This document shows positions 1-6,515 of a DNA stretch of 11,853 nt, piece after piece; within the stretch, counting starts at the first letter, position 1; every line of letters begins with the position of its first letter. The position numbers were made by a program, and so were the translations under genes. The notes under the pieces are model-generated. The model did no database searches. It was given only the letters and a program-made list of their open reading frames with translations, and was not told the DNA's origin. Location of the stretch: assembly GCA_026986885.1 (NCBI GenBank), contig JALSNT010000281.1, positions 1 to 11,853 on the forward strand, in the 5' to 3' direction. The DNA is from Desulfobulbaceae bacterium (GTDB taxonomy: Bacteria > Desulfobacterota > Desulfobulbia > Desulfobulbales > Desulfobulbaceae).

Positions 1-50
1 TTGTTGTCAAATTCATCATCGCTTACGTGTAATACTTTGTCGTTTGCCAT
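1..50 (-). CDS. trxA: thioredoxin, N-terminal fragment (gene runs off the left edge)
   Basis: Only 16 codons are visible, reading MANDKVLHVSDDEFDN from an ATG at 48-50. The pattern (short polar start, K-[VI]-L-x-V-[ST]-D-x-x-F) is how bacterial thioredoxins begin, before the first beta strand and the active-site WCGPC, which would lie outside the window. A strong Shine-Dalgarno sequence (GAAGGAG on the minus strand, about 61-67) stands about 10 bases before the ATG and supports the start. Thioredoxin is a cytoplasmic disulfide reductase fed by thioredoxin reductase. The gene is divergent from hemL. The active site cannot be seen, so the call rests on the N-terminal match alone. Confidence 0.72.
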   Translation of the reverse strand, partial: MANDKVLHVSDDEFDN

Positions 51-93
51 TGAGTTCTACTCCTTCTTTGTACGAAAAAAGCCTGCGAGGTGA

Positions 94-129
94 AGCCGAT
101 TTATGCTGTTGTCAGCGTTTGTTTCGGCT
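94..129 (-). promoter_or_regulatory. inverted repeat in the probable trxA 5' leader
   Basis: AGCCGA at 94-99 pairs with TCGGCT at 124-129, and between them GCTG-TTGT-CAGC (105-116) makes a second, nested hairpin. On the minus strand this lies 44-79 bases before the trxA start codon, so it may fold in the leader RNA. The stems are short (6 and 4 pairs) and could be chance. No U-run follows on either side, so it is not an intrinsic terminator. Confidence 0.25.
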
Positions 130-214
130 GTGACGGAAAATTCGGTTCAGCCATACCGGTACATTCGAAAATAATCACGAGTGTTGAATCTCTTGATCGA
201 TTTCCCTGAATTGC

Positions 215-260
215 TGAGGCCAAAATTAGAACATCGGCCTCAATGATGTTTCATCAATGA
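215..260. repeat. two tandem inverted repeats in the trxA-hemL gap
   Basis: TGAGGCC (215-221) and GGCCTCA (236-242) are a perfect 7-base inverted repeat around a 14-base AT-rich loop. It runs directly into a second one, TGATG-TTT-CATCA (244-256), extended to 240-260 with one mismatch. The two share bases 240-242, so they could be alternative folds. No T-run follows on either strand, which argues against a terminator. They could be operator-like or a relic of one; role unknown. Confidence 0.3.
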
Positions 261-508
261 ATAGCCATTGCCTTGTAACGACAATAAAATGTTTAATTTT
301 TTATATCGTCGTTTCGAGGAGACATTTTTCAGCAGCTATTCTACCTTGCCGGTGCATCTGTGACAAGGAAAAACTGTGGGGGCAGGATACAAGGGTATGT
401 TTGTGCTGATAGACAACAAATATTTCTTATTTTGACAGATGAAGGGCGAGTATGTTAGAGCTGAATTCAGGTCAGGTTAACTTGCTGCGATACATCATAG
501 ATAAGGAC

Positions 509-514
509 TATAAT
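509..514 (+). promoter_or_regulatory. possible hemL promoter -10 element
   Basis: TATAAT at 509-514 is a perfect sigma-70 -10 hexamer, 108 bases upstream of the hemL ATG. The best-spaced -35 position (486-491, TGCGAT, 17-base spacer) is poor. TTGCTG at 482-487 looks better but gives a 21-base spacer. If real, the promoter would need an activator or have modest strength and give a leader of about 100 bases. Confidence 0.3.
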
Positions 515-622
515 CCATCTCGCCACATTATTCCCTGTATGCCTGCATTGCGGATTTAACCGTCTTTGAGTACCTTGTAATCGTTTATGGAGGATTCTTT
601 TTCTTAGAATCATGGTGAAAAA

Positions 623-1912
623 ATGAAGATAGAACGTTCCCAAGATTTTTTCAGGCGTGCGAAGAATGTGATCCCCGGTGGCGTGAATTCCCCGGTCCGG
701 GCCTGTAAATCAGTTGGTTGTGATCCTGTTTTTGTGCAGAGTGCCGAGGGGTGTATAATTACCGATGTGGACGGCAATTCTTATGTGGATTTCGTTGGTT
801 CCTGGGGGCCGATGATTCTGGGACACGCCCATCCAGATGTTTTGGAGGCCGTCAACCAGGCAGCTCATCAGGGCACCAGCTTTGGGGCCCCCACGCCTCT
901 TGAAGTGGAACTTGCCGAATTGGTCTGCGATTCGGTGCCGTCACTGGAGAAGGTACGTTTTGTTAATTCCGGCACCGAGGCGACCATGAGTGCCGTCCGG
1001 CTGGCACGCGGCTGTACCGGCAGAGATATGGTGGTCAAGTTCGACGGCTGTTACCATGGTCATGCGGATTCATTTCTGGTCAAGGCAGGTTCCGGTCTTC
1101 TTACCCTTGGTATTCCCGGCAGCCCGGGAGTGCCGGACGACATAGTAAAAAATACAATTTCTCTTCCGTATAATAATATAGAAAAACTTGAAAAGGCATT
1201 GCGGTCCAGGCCCGATGATATTGCCTGTGTTATTGTTGAACCGGTTGCCGGCAATATGGGCGTGGTCGTTCCTGATATTCAATTTTTACAGGCCTTACGG
1301 GCATTGACTGAAGAGTTGGGTATCGTGTTGATTTTCGATGAAGTGATAACCGGTTTCCGGCTGGCACTCGGCGGCGCTCAGGAAAGATTTGGCATAATGC
1401 CGGACCTTACCTGTCTCGGTAAGATTATCGGGGGTGGACTGCCGGTAGGGGCCTATGGCGGCAGGGCTGAACTCATGGATCAGGTGGCACCGGATGGACC
1501 CGTTTATCAGGCAGGGACATTGTCAGGCAATCCGCTGGCCATGGCAGCCGGGCTTGCCATGTTGAAAGTCGTGCGGCAGCCGGATTTTTATACCGATCTT
1601 GAGGAAAAGAGTGACTGGTTTGCCGGTGAACTCTCCAGTATTATCGGGAGCAGTACCGTCCCGACCGTACTGAATAGGATCGGATCGATGATGACCTGTT
1701 TTTTTACTAAAGAACCGGTCCGTGATTTCTGGACGGCCGCTGCCGCTGATACGGAACGCTATGGGCAACATTTCAGGCAGATGCTCGCCGGCGGCGTCTG
1801 GCTTGCGCCTTCACAGTTTGAAGCAATGTTTATATCATATGCACATGACCGTACTTCCATGGAAAAAGCGCTGGCAATGACTGAGTCGTCATTCAAAAAG
1901 TTATCCCACTGA
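623..1912 (+). CDS. hemL: glutamate-1-semialdehyde 2,1-aminomutase
   Basis: This cytoplasmic PLP enzyme turns glutamate-1-semialdehyde into 5-aminolevulinate, the last step of the C5 route to haem, sirohaem and cobalamin. At 429 residues it has the family length. Visible marks are PGGVNSPVRA at 18-27, FVNSGTEATM at 113-122, the YHGH loop at 144-147, FDEVITGFR at 238-246 (D239 should hold the PLP pyridine nitrogen), and the PLP lysine K267 in LGKIIGGGLPVGAYGG. The ATG at 623 is the first usable start, since TAG lies in frame at 605-607. GGTGA at 614-618 can pair with the 16S tail but is close to the ATG. A four-codon frame (612-626) ends in an ATGA overlap with the start. The atpZ gene begins about 80 bases downstream, so partial readthrough into the Fo operon is possible. 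Confidence 0.97.
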   Translation: MKIERSQDFFRRAKNVIPGGVNSPVRACKSVGCDPVFVQSAEGCIITDVDGNSYVDFVGSWGPMILGHAHPDVLEAVNQAAHQGTSFGAPTPLEVELAELVCDSVPSLEKVRFVNSGTEATMSAVRLARGCTGRDMVVKFDGCYHGHADSFLVKAGSGLLTLGIPGSPGVPDDIVKNTISLPYNNIEKLEKALRSRPDDIACVIVEPVAGNMGVVVPDIQFLQALRALTEELGIVLIFDEVITGFRLALGGAQERFGIMPDLTCLGKIIGGGLPVGAYGGRAELMDQVAPDGPVYQAGTLSGNPLAMAAGLAMLKVVRQPDFYTDLEEKSDWFAGELSSIIGSSTVPTVLNRIGSMMTCFFTKEPVRDFWTAAAADTERYGQHFRQMLAGGVWLAPSQFEAMFISYAHDRTSMEKALAMTESSFKKLSH

Positions 1913-1923
1913 CAAAAAAATCG

Positions 1924-1952
1924 TTGCGTTTGCCGTCGTTGCATGCTACCAA
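1924..1952 (+). promoter_or_regulatory. possible promoter before the Fo operon
   Basis: TTGCGT (1924-1929) and TACCAA (1947-1952) are 17 bases apart in the short gap between hemL and atpZ. Spacing is ideal but the -10 is weak. Co-transcription from hemL is an equally good reading, because no terminator lies between the genes. Confidence 0.2.
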
Positions 1953-1977
1953 TCACCAGATTCAATAATGAGTAAAC

Positions 1978-1983
1978 AGGAGA
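1978..1983 (+). promoter_or_regulatory. Shine-Dalgarno site that fixes the atpZ start
   Basis: AGGAGA lies 8-9 bases before the ATG at 1992 and downstream of the alternative ATG at 1968, so it can serve only the shorter form. Confidence 0.6.
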
Positions 1984-1991
1984 TAAAGCCA

Positions 1992-2219
1992 ATGTCTGAG
2001 GGACGGCGGGAATTGTTCAGTCAGTTGGCGACCTACAGTCATGTAGGAATGACGGTGGTTATCTCTGTTTTTATCGGTCTTGGAATCGGCTGGTATCTTG
2101 ATTACAAAGTCTTTCATGGAAAGACGGCACCGTATCTTACTTTTGTTTTTCTGGGTGTGGGCATCCTCGCCGGTTTTAAGACTCTGTATGATCTTTACCG
2201 GAAGATGATGCAGGAATAG
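1992..2219 (+). CDS. atpZ: AtpZ-like small membrane protein of the ATP synthase operon
   Basis: From the ATG at 1992 this is a 75-residue protein with two membrane helices (about 16-36 and 47-66). The GLGIGWYLD motif at the end of the first helix is typical of the AtpZ / 'ATPase gene 1' family (PF09527). The family is encoded beside the Fo genes and has been linked to assembly of the synthase and to Mg2+/Ca2+ movement; its exact role is unsettled. I chose 1992 because AGGAG (1978-1982) stands 9 bases before it. A longer in-frame ATG at 1968 would add MSKQEIKP but has no good ribosome site. It ends 8 bases before atpI. Confidence 0.85.
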   Translation: MSEGRRELFSQLATYSHVGMTVVISVFIGLGIGWYLDYKVFHGKTAPYLTFVFLGVGILAGFKTLYDLYRKMMQE

Positions 2220-2227
2220 CGGATACA

Positions 2228-2662
2228 ATGAACATGGCACAGGAAAAGTCGGAAGTCAAAATTTTACGCTCTATTCAACGGCTTAGTCTGCTGTTAACCG
2301 TAGTTATTGCCGGTGCCGGCTTTTTAAAATGGGGAGCATTATTTGCCCAGTCCGTTCTGGTGGGTTCCCTGCTGGTCAATGGTAGTTTCTGGATGCTTAA
2401 ACGGGATGCGGAACAGATCCTCGGTCGGGTGGCGACAAGTAATCCGGATATGGTGCGGACCGTGCAGCGAATGGAACGTGTTCGTTTTGTGTTTAAATTT
2501 TATGCCAAGCTTATCATACTCGGCCTGTTGCTGTATGCCGTATCAACAAGGATGCAGCTCAATATGATAGGAGTGGCATCAGGTCTGTCGACCGTGATGC
2601 TTAGTGTTATAGGTGTGGTTGCCTGCGGCGGCAGAAAACTATATTCCATACAGAGTGCTTAA
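2228..2662 (+). CDS. atpI: ATP synthase protein I (AtpI)
   Basis: This 144-residue protein has four predicted membrane helices (about 19-35, 37-57, 87-106, 111-134) with a basic loop between the second and third, the layout of the ATP synthase I family (PF03899). AtpI is thought to help assemble the c-ring, is not part of the finished enzyme, and its genes are usually first or second in Fo operons, as here. Start: the ATG at 2228, 8 bases after the atpZ stop; a second ATG lies two codons later (2234) and cannot be excluded. Its TAA overlaps the AAGGAG ribosome site of atpB, so the two genes are probably translationally coupled. The family is weakly conserved, so the call depends partly on context. 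Confidence 0.87.
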   Translation: MNMAQEKSEVKILRSIQRLSLLLTVVIAGAGFLKWGALFAQSVLVGSLLVNGSFWMLKRDAEQILGRVATSNPDMVRTVQRMERVRFVFKFYAKLIILGLLLYAVSTRMQLNMIGVASGLSTVMLSVIGVVACGGRKLYSIQSA

Positions 2663-2675
2663 GGAGTAAAAGGCT

Positions 2676-3398
2676 ATGGAAGAACCAATTTTATTTATTT
2701 CCCTGATTCTTAGTAAAATGGGACTGCCAGTTCCCGAGACAGTTGTCGGTCATACTCTTCTTGAAAAGCTGTGTACTCCCTATATGACCTATACCTGGCT
2801 GGTCATGGCCTTTTTGATTATTGTGCCGAAGCTGACCATGAGAAAACTGGAGATTGTTCCAGGAAGTGGACAGAACTTTTGGGAAGTCGTCATCGCCGGT
2901 CTTATGGACACCTTTGAGGAGAGTCTTGGTGAAAAAGGAGCCAGGATGCTGTATCCCATGATGGCAACCTTTTCTCTGTATATTGTGGTTGCCAATATGA
3001 TTGGACTTATTCCCGGTTTTATGTCACCGACTTCAAACTGGAATATTACCCTGGCTATGACGCTCATCGTCTGGGTTACCCATCACATTCTCGGTTTTCG
3101 TACTCATGGTGTCAAGTATTATAAACATTTTATGGGTCCGGTGCCTGCTATTGCACCTTTTATGTTTCTTCTTGAGCTGATCTCCAACTTTGCCCGAATC
3201 CTGTCACTTTCCATGCGTCTTTTCGGAAATATCGTGGCCAAGGAGATTTTGCTTGCTGTTCTTTTTATGCTTGCCGGTGCGTATTTTGCGCCTCTGCCTA
3301 TACTCTGTCTCGGAGTTTTGGTTTCCCTGGTGCAGGCAGCGGTTTTTGTCCTGCTGTCCGTAAGTTATTGCGCACAAGCCATGGAACCCGCTCATTGA
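2676..3398 (+). CDS. atpB: F-type ATP synthase subunit a
   Basis: Subunit a is the Fo stator, which forms the two half-channels that pass ions to and from the c-ring in the inner membrane. The protein is 240 residues with five to six hydrophobic segments. The essential arginine is R181 in SMRLFGNIVAKE (179-190), matching the RLFGN signature around R210 of the E. coli subunit. The conserved glutamine of the last helix is Q220 (SLVQAAVFVLLS). A good AAGGAG (2661-2666) lies 9 bases before the ATG and inside the end of atpI. The C-terminus (SYCAQAMEPAH) is slightly unlike the usual ending but functional residues look complete. An 80-base gap precedes atpE. Confidence 0.97.
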   Translation: MEEPILFISLILSKMGLPVPETVVGHTLLEKLCTPYMTYTWLVMAFLIIVPKLTMRKLEIVPGSGQNFWEVVIAGLMDTFEESLGEKGARMLYPMMATFSLYIVVANMIGLIPGFMSPTSNWNITLAMTLIVWVTHHILGFRTHGVKYYKHFMGPVPAIAPFMFLLELISNFARILSLSMRLFGNIVAKEILLAVLFMLAGAYFAPLPILCLGVLVSLVQAAVFVLLSVSYCAQAMEPAH

Positions 3399-3478
3399 TT
3401 AATACAGTTGTAAAAATAAATTTCCGTTCATCGGAGAAGAAGGCCAACTTTATATAACTTTTTAGGAGGAACGTTCAA
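3395..3478 (+). promoter_or_regulatory. atpB-atpE gap with a possible internal promoter and strong ribosome site
   Basis: The gap has TTGATT (3395-3400, overlapping the atpB stop) and TAAATT (3417-3422) 16 bases apart, which could be an internal promoter. AGGAGG follows at 3464-3469, about 9 bases before the atpE ATG. Either could raise c-subunit output relative to subunit a, as the c-ring stoichiometry requires. The ribosome site is clear; the promoter is a guess. Confidence 0.4.
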
Positions 3479-3739
3479 ATGGATAAGATTCATCTCGCAT
3501 TAGTTTGCATCGGTGCTGCACACGCAATTGGATTTGCAGGCCTCGGCGCTGGTATTGGTATGGGTTCCGGTGTCCTCGGTGCCTGCCAGGGTGTTGCTCG
3601 CAACCCCGAAGCAAAAGGTGCGATCACCACCACCATGATTCTTGGTATGGCTCTTGTTGAGTCCATCGCTATTTATGGTCTGGTAATTGCTTTTATCCTG
3701 CTGTACGCCAACCCATTTAAAGCTGCATTGGGTCTGTAA
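3479..3739 (+). CDS. atpE: F-type ATP synthase subunit c
   Basis: This 86-residue hairpin of two membrane helices forms the rotating c-ring. The first helix has the glycine repeat GLGAGIGMGSG (21-31). The polar loop is ARNPEAKG (40-47), which contacts the F1 stalk. The ion-binding carboxylate is E61 in the second helix, in LVESIAIYGLV (59-69). E61, S62 and Y66 match three ligands or helpers of Na+-binding c-rings (Ilyobacter E65, S66, Y70), but the glutamine expected four residues into the glycine repeat region (Ilyobacter Q32) is M28 here. This makes a pure Na+ ring unlikely and H+ more likely; see findings. The gene closes the Fo operon and is followed by a terminator. No subunit b, delta or F1 genes are adjacent. 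Confidence 0.97.
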   Translation: MDKIHLALVCIGAAHAIGFAGLGAGIGMGSGVLGACQGVARNPEAKGAITTTMILGMALVESIAIYGLVIAFILLYANPFKAALGL

Positions 3740-3763
3740 GAGCAGGATAGGTTAGTAGTATGC

Positions 3764-3802
3764 AAAAGGAGCTGCGGCATTTGCCGCAGCTCCTTTTTTT
3801 TT
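3764..3802 (+). terminator. intrinsic terminator of the Fo operon
   Basis: AGGAGCTGCGGCA (3767-3779) pairs perfectly with TGCCGCAGCTCCT (3782-3794) around a TT, in practice a small 4-base loop. The stem is GC-rich and followed by nine T residues (3794-3802). AAA before it can pair with the first Ts, so it might also work in reverse, but no minus-strand gene ends here. It starts 25 bases after the atpE stop. Confidence 0.93.
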
Positions 3803-4002
3803 GAGATAGAACGTTTGCCGGCGTCGTAAAAACTTCGATCGACAGCAAAGTGTGTTCTGTAGCAATTCTCAACATATTGCATGTCTAATTAAGACCCGCT
3901 ACGGAACACTACTCCCTGGAGTCTACGCTTACCTGTGTATCTGTGTTTTTACTTAGCCATCTAATAACATGATTTTTACTTTTAACGAGGCCATCACGCT
4001 TA
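3803..4002. other. structured gap between atpE terminator and rimO
   Basis: There is no convincing reading frame in these 200 bases. Three inverted repeats follow each other: TTTGC/GCAAA with an inner GTCG/CGAC (3814-3849), a 12-base repeat with one G-T wobble (3852-3863 with 3898-3909), and ACTCC/GGAGT (3911-3922). The last 80 bases before rimO are AT-rich, with a direct repeat TGTGT-atc-TGTGT around 3933-3946. The rimO promoter must lie here, but I see no good -35/-10 pair. TCTAAT (3884-3889), inside the loop of the long repeat, is the closest -10. Confidence 0.5.
3852..3909. repeat. 12-base inverted repeat upstream of rimO
   Basis: GTGTTCTGTAGC (3852-3863) and GCTACGGAACAC (3898-3909) pair over all 12 positions as RNA (11 Watson-Crick, one wobble) across a 34-base loop. 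No T-run follows, so it is not a simple terminator. Candidates are a leader RNA structure, a small RNA, or a protein binding site. Confidence 0.45.
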
Positions 4003-5346
4003 ATGAGTGGAAAAAAAACCCTGCACCTTGTCAGCCTGGGATGTGCAAAAAATCTGGTTGATTCCGAGGTAATGCTGGCCATTCTTGAGAATAATGGTTA
4101 TTTTCCGGTGGATGATCCGGCAAAGGCCGAGTTGCTGCTCGTCAATACCTGTGGCTTTATTCAGCCGGCTGTTGAAGAGGCAGTTGACGAAATTCTCCGG
4201 CTCGCCGAGTATAAACAACACGGAAACAACAAAATGCTGGTTGTCGCTGGTTGCCTGGTACAGCGTTATGGCCTGCAGTTACTCAAGGAATTACCCGAGG
4301 TTGATCTTTTTGTCGGTATCAATGAAATACCGGAAATTGGTGAATTGATCAGGCAGCATCATTCCCTGCAAGAACCAGGCGTCCTGATGCGGCAACCAGT
4401 CCGTTTTCTGATGGGAGCCGCAACTCCTCGACATATATCTACCCCCTCTTATCAGGCATTCCTCAAGCTTACCGACGGTTGTAATAATAGATGTTCCTAC
4501 TGTCTCATACCCTCTATCCGGGGCCGGCTTCGCAGCCGAAGCGTACATGATCTTATCCTGGAGGCCCAGCAACTTGAAAATGGTGGTGTTCGTGAATTGA
4601 ATTTGATAGCCCAGGACCTGACCGCCTATGGCGATGATCTGCCCGGGAGCCATGATCTCGTATTTCTCCTGCGTCGTTTGCTTAGTGAAACGAACATTCC
4701 ATGGATACGCCTGTTGTACCTGTACCCATCGACGACATCTGAAGAACTACTCGCCCTGATGGCTGAAAATACGCGCATCGTCCCCTATCTCGATTTACCC
4801 TTTCAGCATGTAAGTAGTCGTATTTTAAAGAGGATGAATAGGAACTATACCCTTGATGACCTTGAGGAGTTGCTTGAAAAAATTCGCCGCCATCTCCCTT
4901 ATTGTGCCATCCGGTCGACCATGCTGGTGGGATTTCCCGGTGAGAGGGAAGCGGATGTGGACCTGTTGCTTGCCTGTTTACGGCGCTGGCGTCTGGATCA
5001 TGTCGGCGTTTTCCAGTATCATGATGAAATGGACTGTGCCGCCCATCGCCTTGATGAAAAAGTGGATACCGAGACCAAAGAGAAACGCTACTCCCGGGTG
5101 ATGCAGGCACAGGCGGAAGTAAGTGCTCATAATGCGCAACAGTATGTGGGCAGGGTGGAGTCGGTTTTAGTTGAAGGAGTCAGCCCGGAAACAGAACTTT
5201 TACTCATCGGCCGAACCAGGTTCCAGGCTCCGGAAATAGACGGTTGTGTGTATATTGCTGATGGTCAGGCAAACCCTGGTGATTTTGTTTCGGTTGCCGT
5301 CACCGAAGCACATACCTATGATCTGGTTGGAAACATTGTCAGCTGA
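4003..5346 (+). CDS. rimO: ribosomal protein S12 methylthiotransferase RimO
   Basis: RimO is a radical-SAM enzyme that adds a methylthio group to the conserved aspartate of ribosomal protein S12. The N-terminal UPF0004 domain binds the auxiliary 4Fe-4S cluster through C14 (SLGCAKN), C50 (NTCGF) and C84 (AGCLVQ). The radical-SAM cluster cysteines are C160, C164 and C167 (DGCNNRCSYC), and the C-terminal TRAM domain spans about 381-447. The SLGCAKNLVDSE start separates RimO from its tRNA-modifying relative MiaB. The length, 447, is normal. GAGG (3987-3990) is 12 bases before the ATG, rather far, but no other in-frame start exists nearby. The gene is transcribed alone and converges on the HU gene. 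Confidence 0.96.
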   Translation: MSGKKTLHLVSLGCAKNLVDSEVMLAILENNGYFPVDDPAKAELLLVNTCGFIQPAVEEAVDEILRLAEYKQHGNNKMLVVAGCLVQRYGLQLLKELPEVDLFVGINEIPEIGELIRQHHSLQEPGVLMRQPVRFLMGAATPRHISTPSYQAFLKLTDGCNNRCSYCLIPSIRGRLRSRSVHDLILEAQQLENGGVRELNLIAQDLTAYGDDLPGSHDLVFLLRRLLSETNIPWIRLLYLYPSTTSEELLALMAENTRIVPYLDLPFQHVSSRILKRMNRNYTLDDLEELLEKIRRHLPYCAIRSTMLVGFPGEREADVDLLLACLRRWRLDHVGVFQYHDEMDCAAHRLDEKVDTETKEKRYSRVMQAQAEVSAHNAQQYVGRVESVLVEGVSPETELLLIGRTRFQAPEIDGCVYIADGQANPGDFVSVAVTEAHTYDLVGNIVS

Positions 5347-5375
5347 GCGAATCGTTTTTATTTTTTTCGATTTGC
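5347..5375. terminator. T-rich inverted repeat at the rimO/HU convergence (uncertain terminator)
   Basis: GCGAATCG (5347-5354) and CGATTTGC (5368-5375) pair over 8 positions (one G-T), with a loop that is itself a T/A run (TTTTTATTTTTTT). The gap between the two stop codons is only 11 bases, so the repeat extends into the last codons of the HU gene. A terminator normally has the T-run after the stem, not in the loop, so function is doubtful. Confidence 0.25.
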
Positions 5376-5645
5376 GTTGACCCTCTCCCGCAGGTCTTTA
5401 CCGACTTTAAAGAAAGGCAGTTTTTTGGGAGCAACTTTTATTTTTTCCCCTGTTTTTGGGTTGCGACCGGTATAGGAACCATACTTCTTTACCACAAAGG
5501 AACCAAATCCTCTGATTTCAATCGAATCGCCGTTGGCCAAGGCATCGGTCATGGTGTCGATAATAGTGTTGGTGATTGATGCTGCCTCGCGAACGGGCAA
5601 TTGCATTTTTTCGGCCAAAGCTTCAATTAATTCTGATTTGTTCAT
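5358..5645 (-). CDS. HU/IHF-family histone-like DNA-binding protein
   Basis: This 95-residue basic protein compacts and bends DNA as a dimer. It shows the full family fold: helical MNKSELIEALAEKM start, IEIRGFGSFVVKK, then the arm with GRNPKTGEKI whose proline inserts into the minor groove, then a basic FFKVGKDLRERV end. It resembles IHF-beta-like HU proteins of deltaproteobacteria; HU and IHF cannot be told apart here, so I give no symbol. The start is the ATG at 5643-5645, with GAGGG (5654-5658) 8 bases away. A GTG five codons upstream overlaps that ribosome site and is unlikely. It lies 93 bases after the rluB-like gene on the same strand, so it may have its own promoter. Its stop faces rimO. 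Confidence 0.93.
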   Translation of the reverse strand: MNKSELIEALAEKMQLPVREAASITNTIIDTMTDALANGDSIEIRGFGSFVVKKYGSYTGRNPKTGEKIKVAPKKLPFFKVGKDLRERVNANRKK

Positions 5646-5738
5646 GCTGTTTTCCCTCACGCAGCAAGTTTAAAAACCGGTCTGTTTTGTCCCCTACAGC
5701 AAGGATCCTTTCATCATTTGTTGATTCACTATGAAGAT

Positions 5739-6482
5739 TTAATCAGGTATGTTTTTGATTGTAAAGGGAATTTTTCCGGAAAAGATATTTTTTATGTCTT
5801 TTTTGGTCAGATAACGGTGTTGGGCAGGTCGTAAGTTGCCCAGCTTAAGTGCTCCATACGCTGTTCTTTTCAGTCTTTTCACCGGATGTCCGATTGCCGA
5901 AAACATTTTTCTTACCTGTCGCTTTTTCCCCTCATGCAGAATAATCTGCAAGCGAATTTTTTGTTTTTCAGGAGAAATAAAACGAATTTTTGCCGGCATG
6001 GTTTGAACGCCGTCAATAATAATTCCCTGTTCGAGCTGTTGTAAGCGTCCCGATGTGGGAGGTTTTTCCACCGTAACTTCATAGGTTTTGGCAACACCGT
6101 AACGCGGATGCAGGATATAGTTAGTCAGGCGGCCGTCATTTGTCAGCAGTAATGCCCCCTCGGAGTTGAGGTCAAGGCGACCCACGGGAAAGATTCGTTT
6201 GTCAATATCGGGAACCAGGTCAGTGACAATGGGTCTCCCCTGGGGGTCGGACAGGGTAGTCACATAGCCGGTCGGCTTGTTGAGGAGAAGGTATATTTTT
6301 TTTTCATCGCAGACCGGCCTGCCGTCAAAGGTTATCCGCACAGTTGCCGGATCAATTTTGTATCCCATTTGGGTGACAGGCGTACCGTTGATTGCAATTC
6401 TTCCTGATTTAATCAATTCTTCGCATTTTCTGCGGGATGCGATTCCGGCCCGGGCAAGGATCTTTTGTAATCGTTCTTCCAT
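5739..6482 (-). CDS. rluB: RluB/RsuA-family pseudouridine synthase (probably 23S rRNA)
   Basis: The enzyme makes pseudouridine in ribosomal RNA. An S4 RNA-binding domain spans about 1-48 (RLQKILARAGIASRRKCEEL). The catalytic core carries GRLDLNSEG (101-109), where D104 is the catalytic aspartate, then LLLTNDG, and HEGKKRQVRKMF at 183-194 with the GHPVKRLKR strand after it. The length of 247 and the LLNKPTGYVTT segment fit RluB (U2605-type) better than RsuA, but RluE/RluF or RsuA specificity cannot be excluded without alignment. The start is the ATG at 6480-6482; I see no clear ribosome site. It follows ubiD by 33 bases and is probably co-transcribed. Confidence 0.92.
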   Translation of the reverse strand: MEERLQKILARAGIASRRKCEELIKSGRIAINGTPVTQMGYKIDPATVRITFDGRPVCDEKKIYLLLNKPTGYVTTLSDPQGRPIVTDLVPDIDKRIFPVGRLDLNSEGALLLTNDGRLTNYILHPRYGVAKTYEVTVEKPPTSGRLQQLEQGIIIDGVQTMPAKIRFISPEKQKIRLQIILHEGKKRQVRKMFSAIGHPVKRLKRTAYGALKLGNLRPAQHRYLTKKDIKNIFSGKIPFTIKNIPD

Positions 6483-6515
6483 CGCAGTCGGAGTGTCAGT
6501 GGTGACGTGAAAAAA

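Larger units (their letters stand above)
51..622. other. divergent intergenic region between trxA and hemL (572 bases)
   Basis: No reading frame here is convincing on either strand. It holds three small inverted repeats: 94-129, 215-242 (TGAGGCC/GGCCTCA, 14-base loop) and 240-260 (TGATG/CATCA core). It also holds an 8-base palindrome TACCGGTA at 154-161, a perfect -10-like TATAAT at 509-514, and one 35-codon frame at 452-559. The right part probably contains the hemL promoter and leader, and the left part the trxA promoter. I recognise no known riboswitch. Confidence 0.6.

Noticed and set aside
215..260. Inverted repeats in the trxA-hemL gap as an intrinsic terminator
   Set aside because: No T-run follows on either strand, and no gene ends here: trxA and hemL both start from this region.
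340..470. Cobalamin or other riboswitch upstream of hemL
   Set aside because: CCTTG/CAAGG (344-348, 364-368) and some G-rich stretches suggested one, but I found no conserved riboswitch core motif.
5646..5660. GTG start five codons upstream in the HU gene
   Set aside because: The GTG overlaps the GAGGG ribosome site of the downstream ATG, and MNKSELIE is the normal family start.
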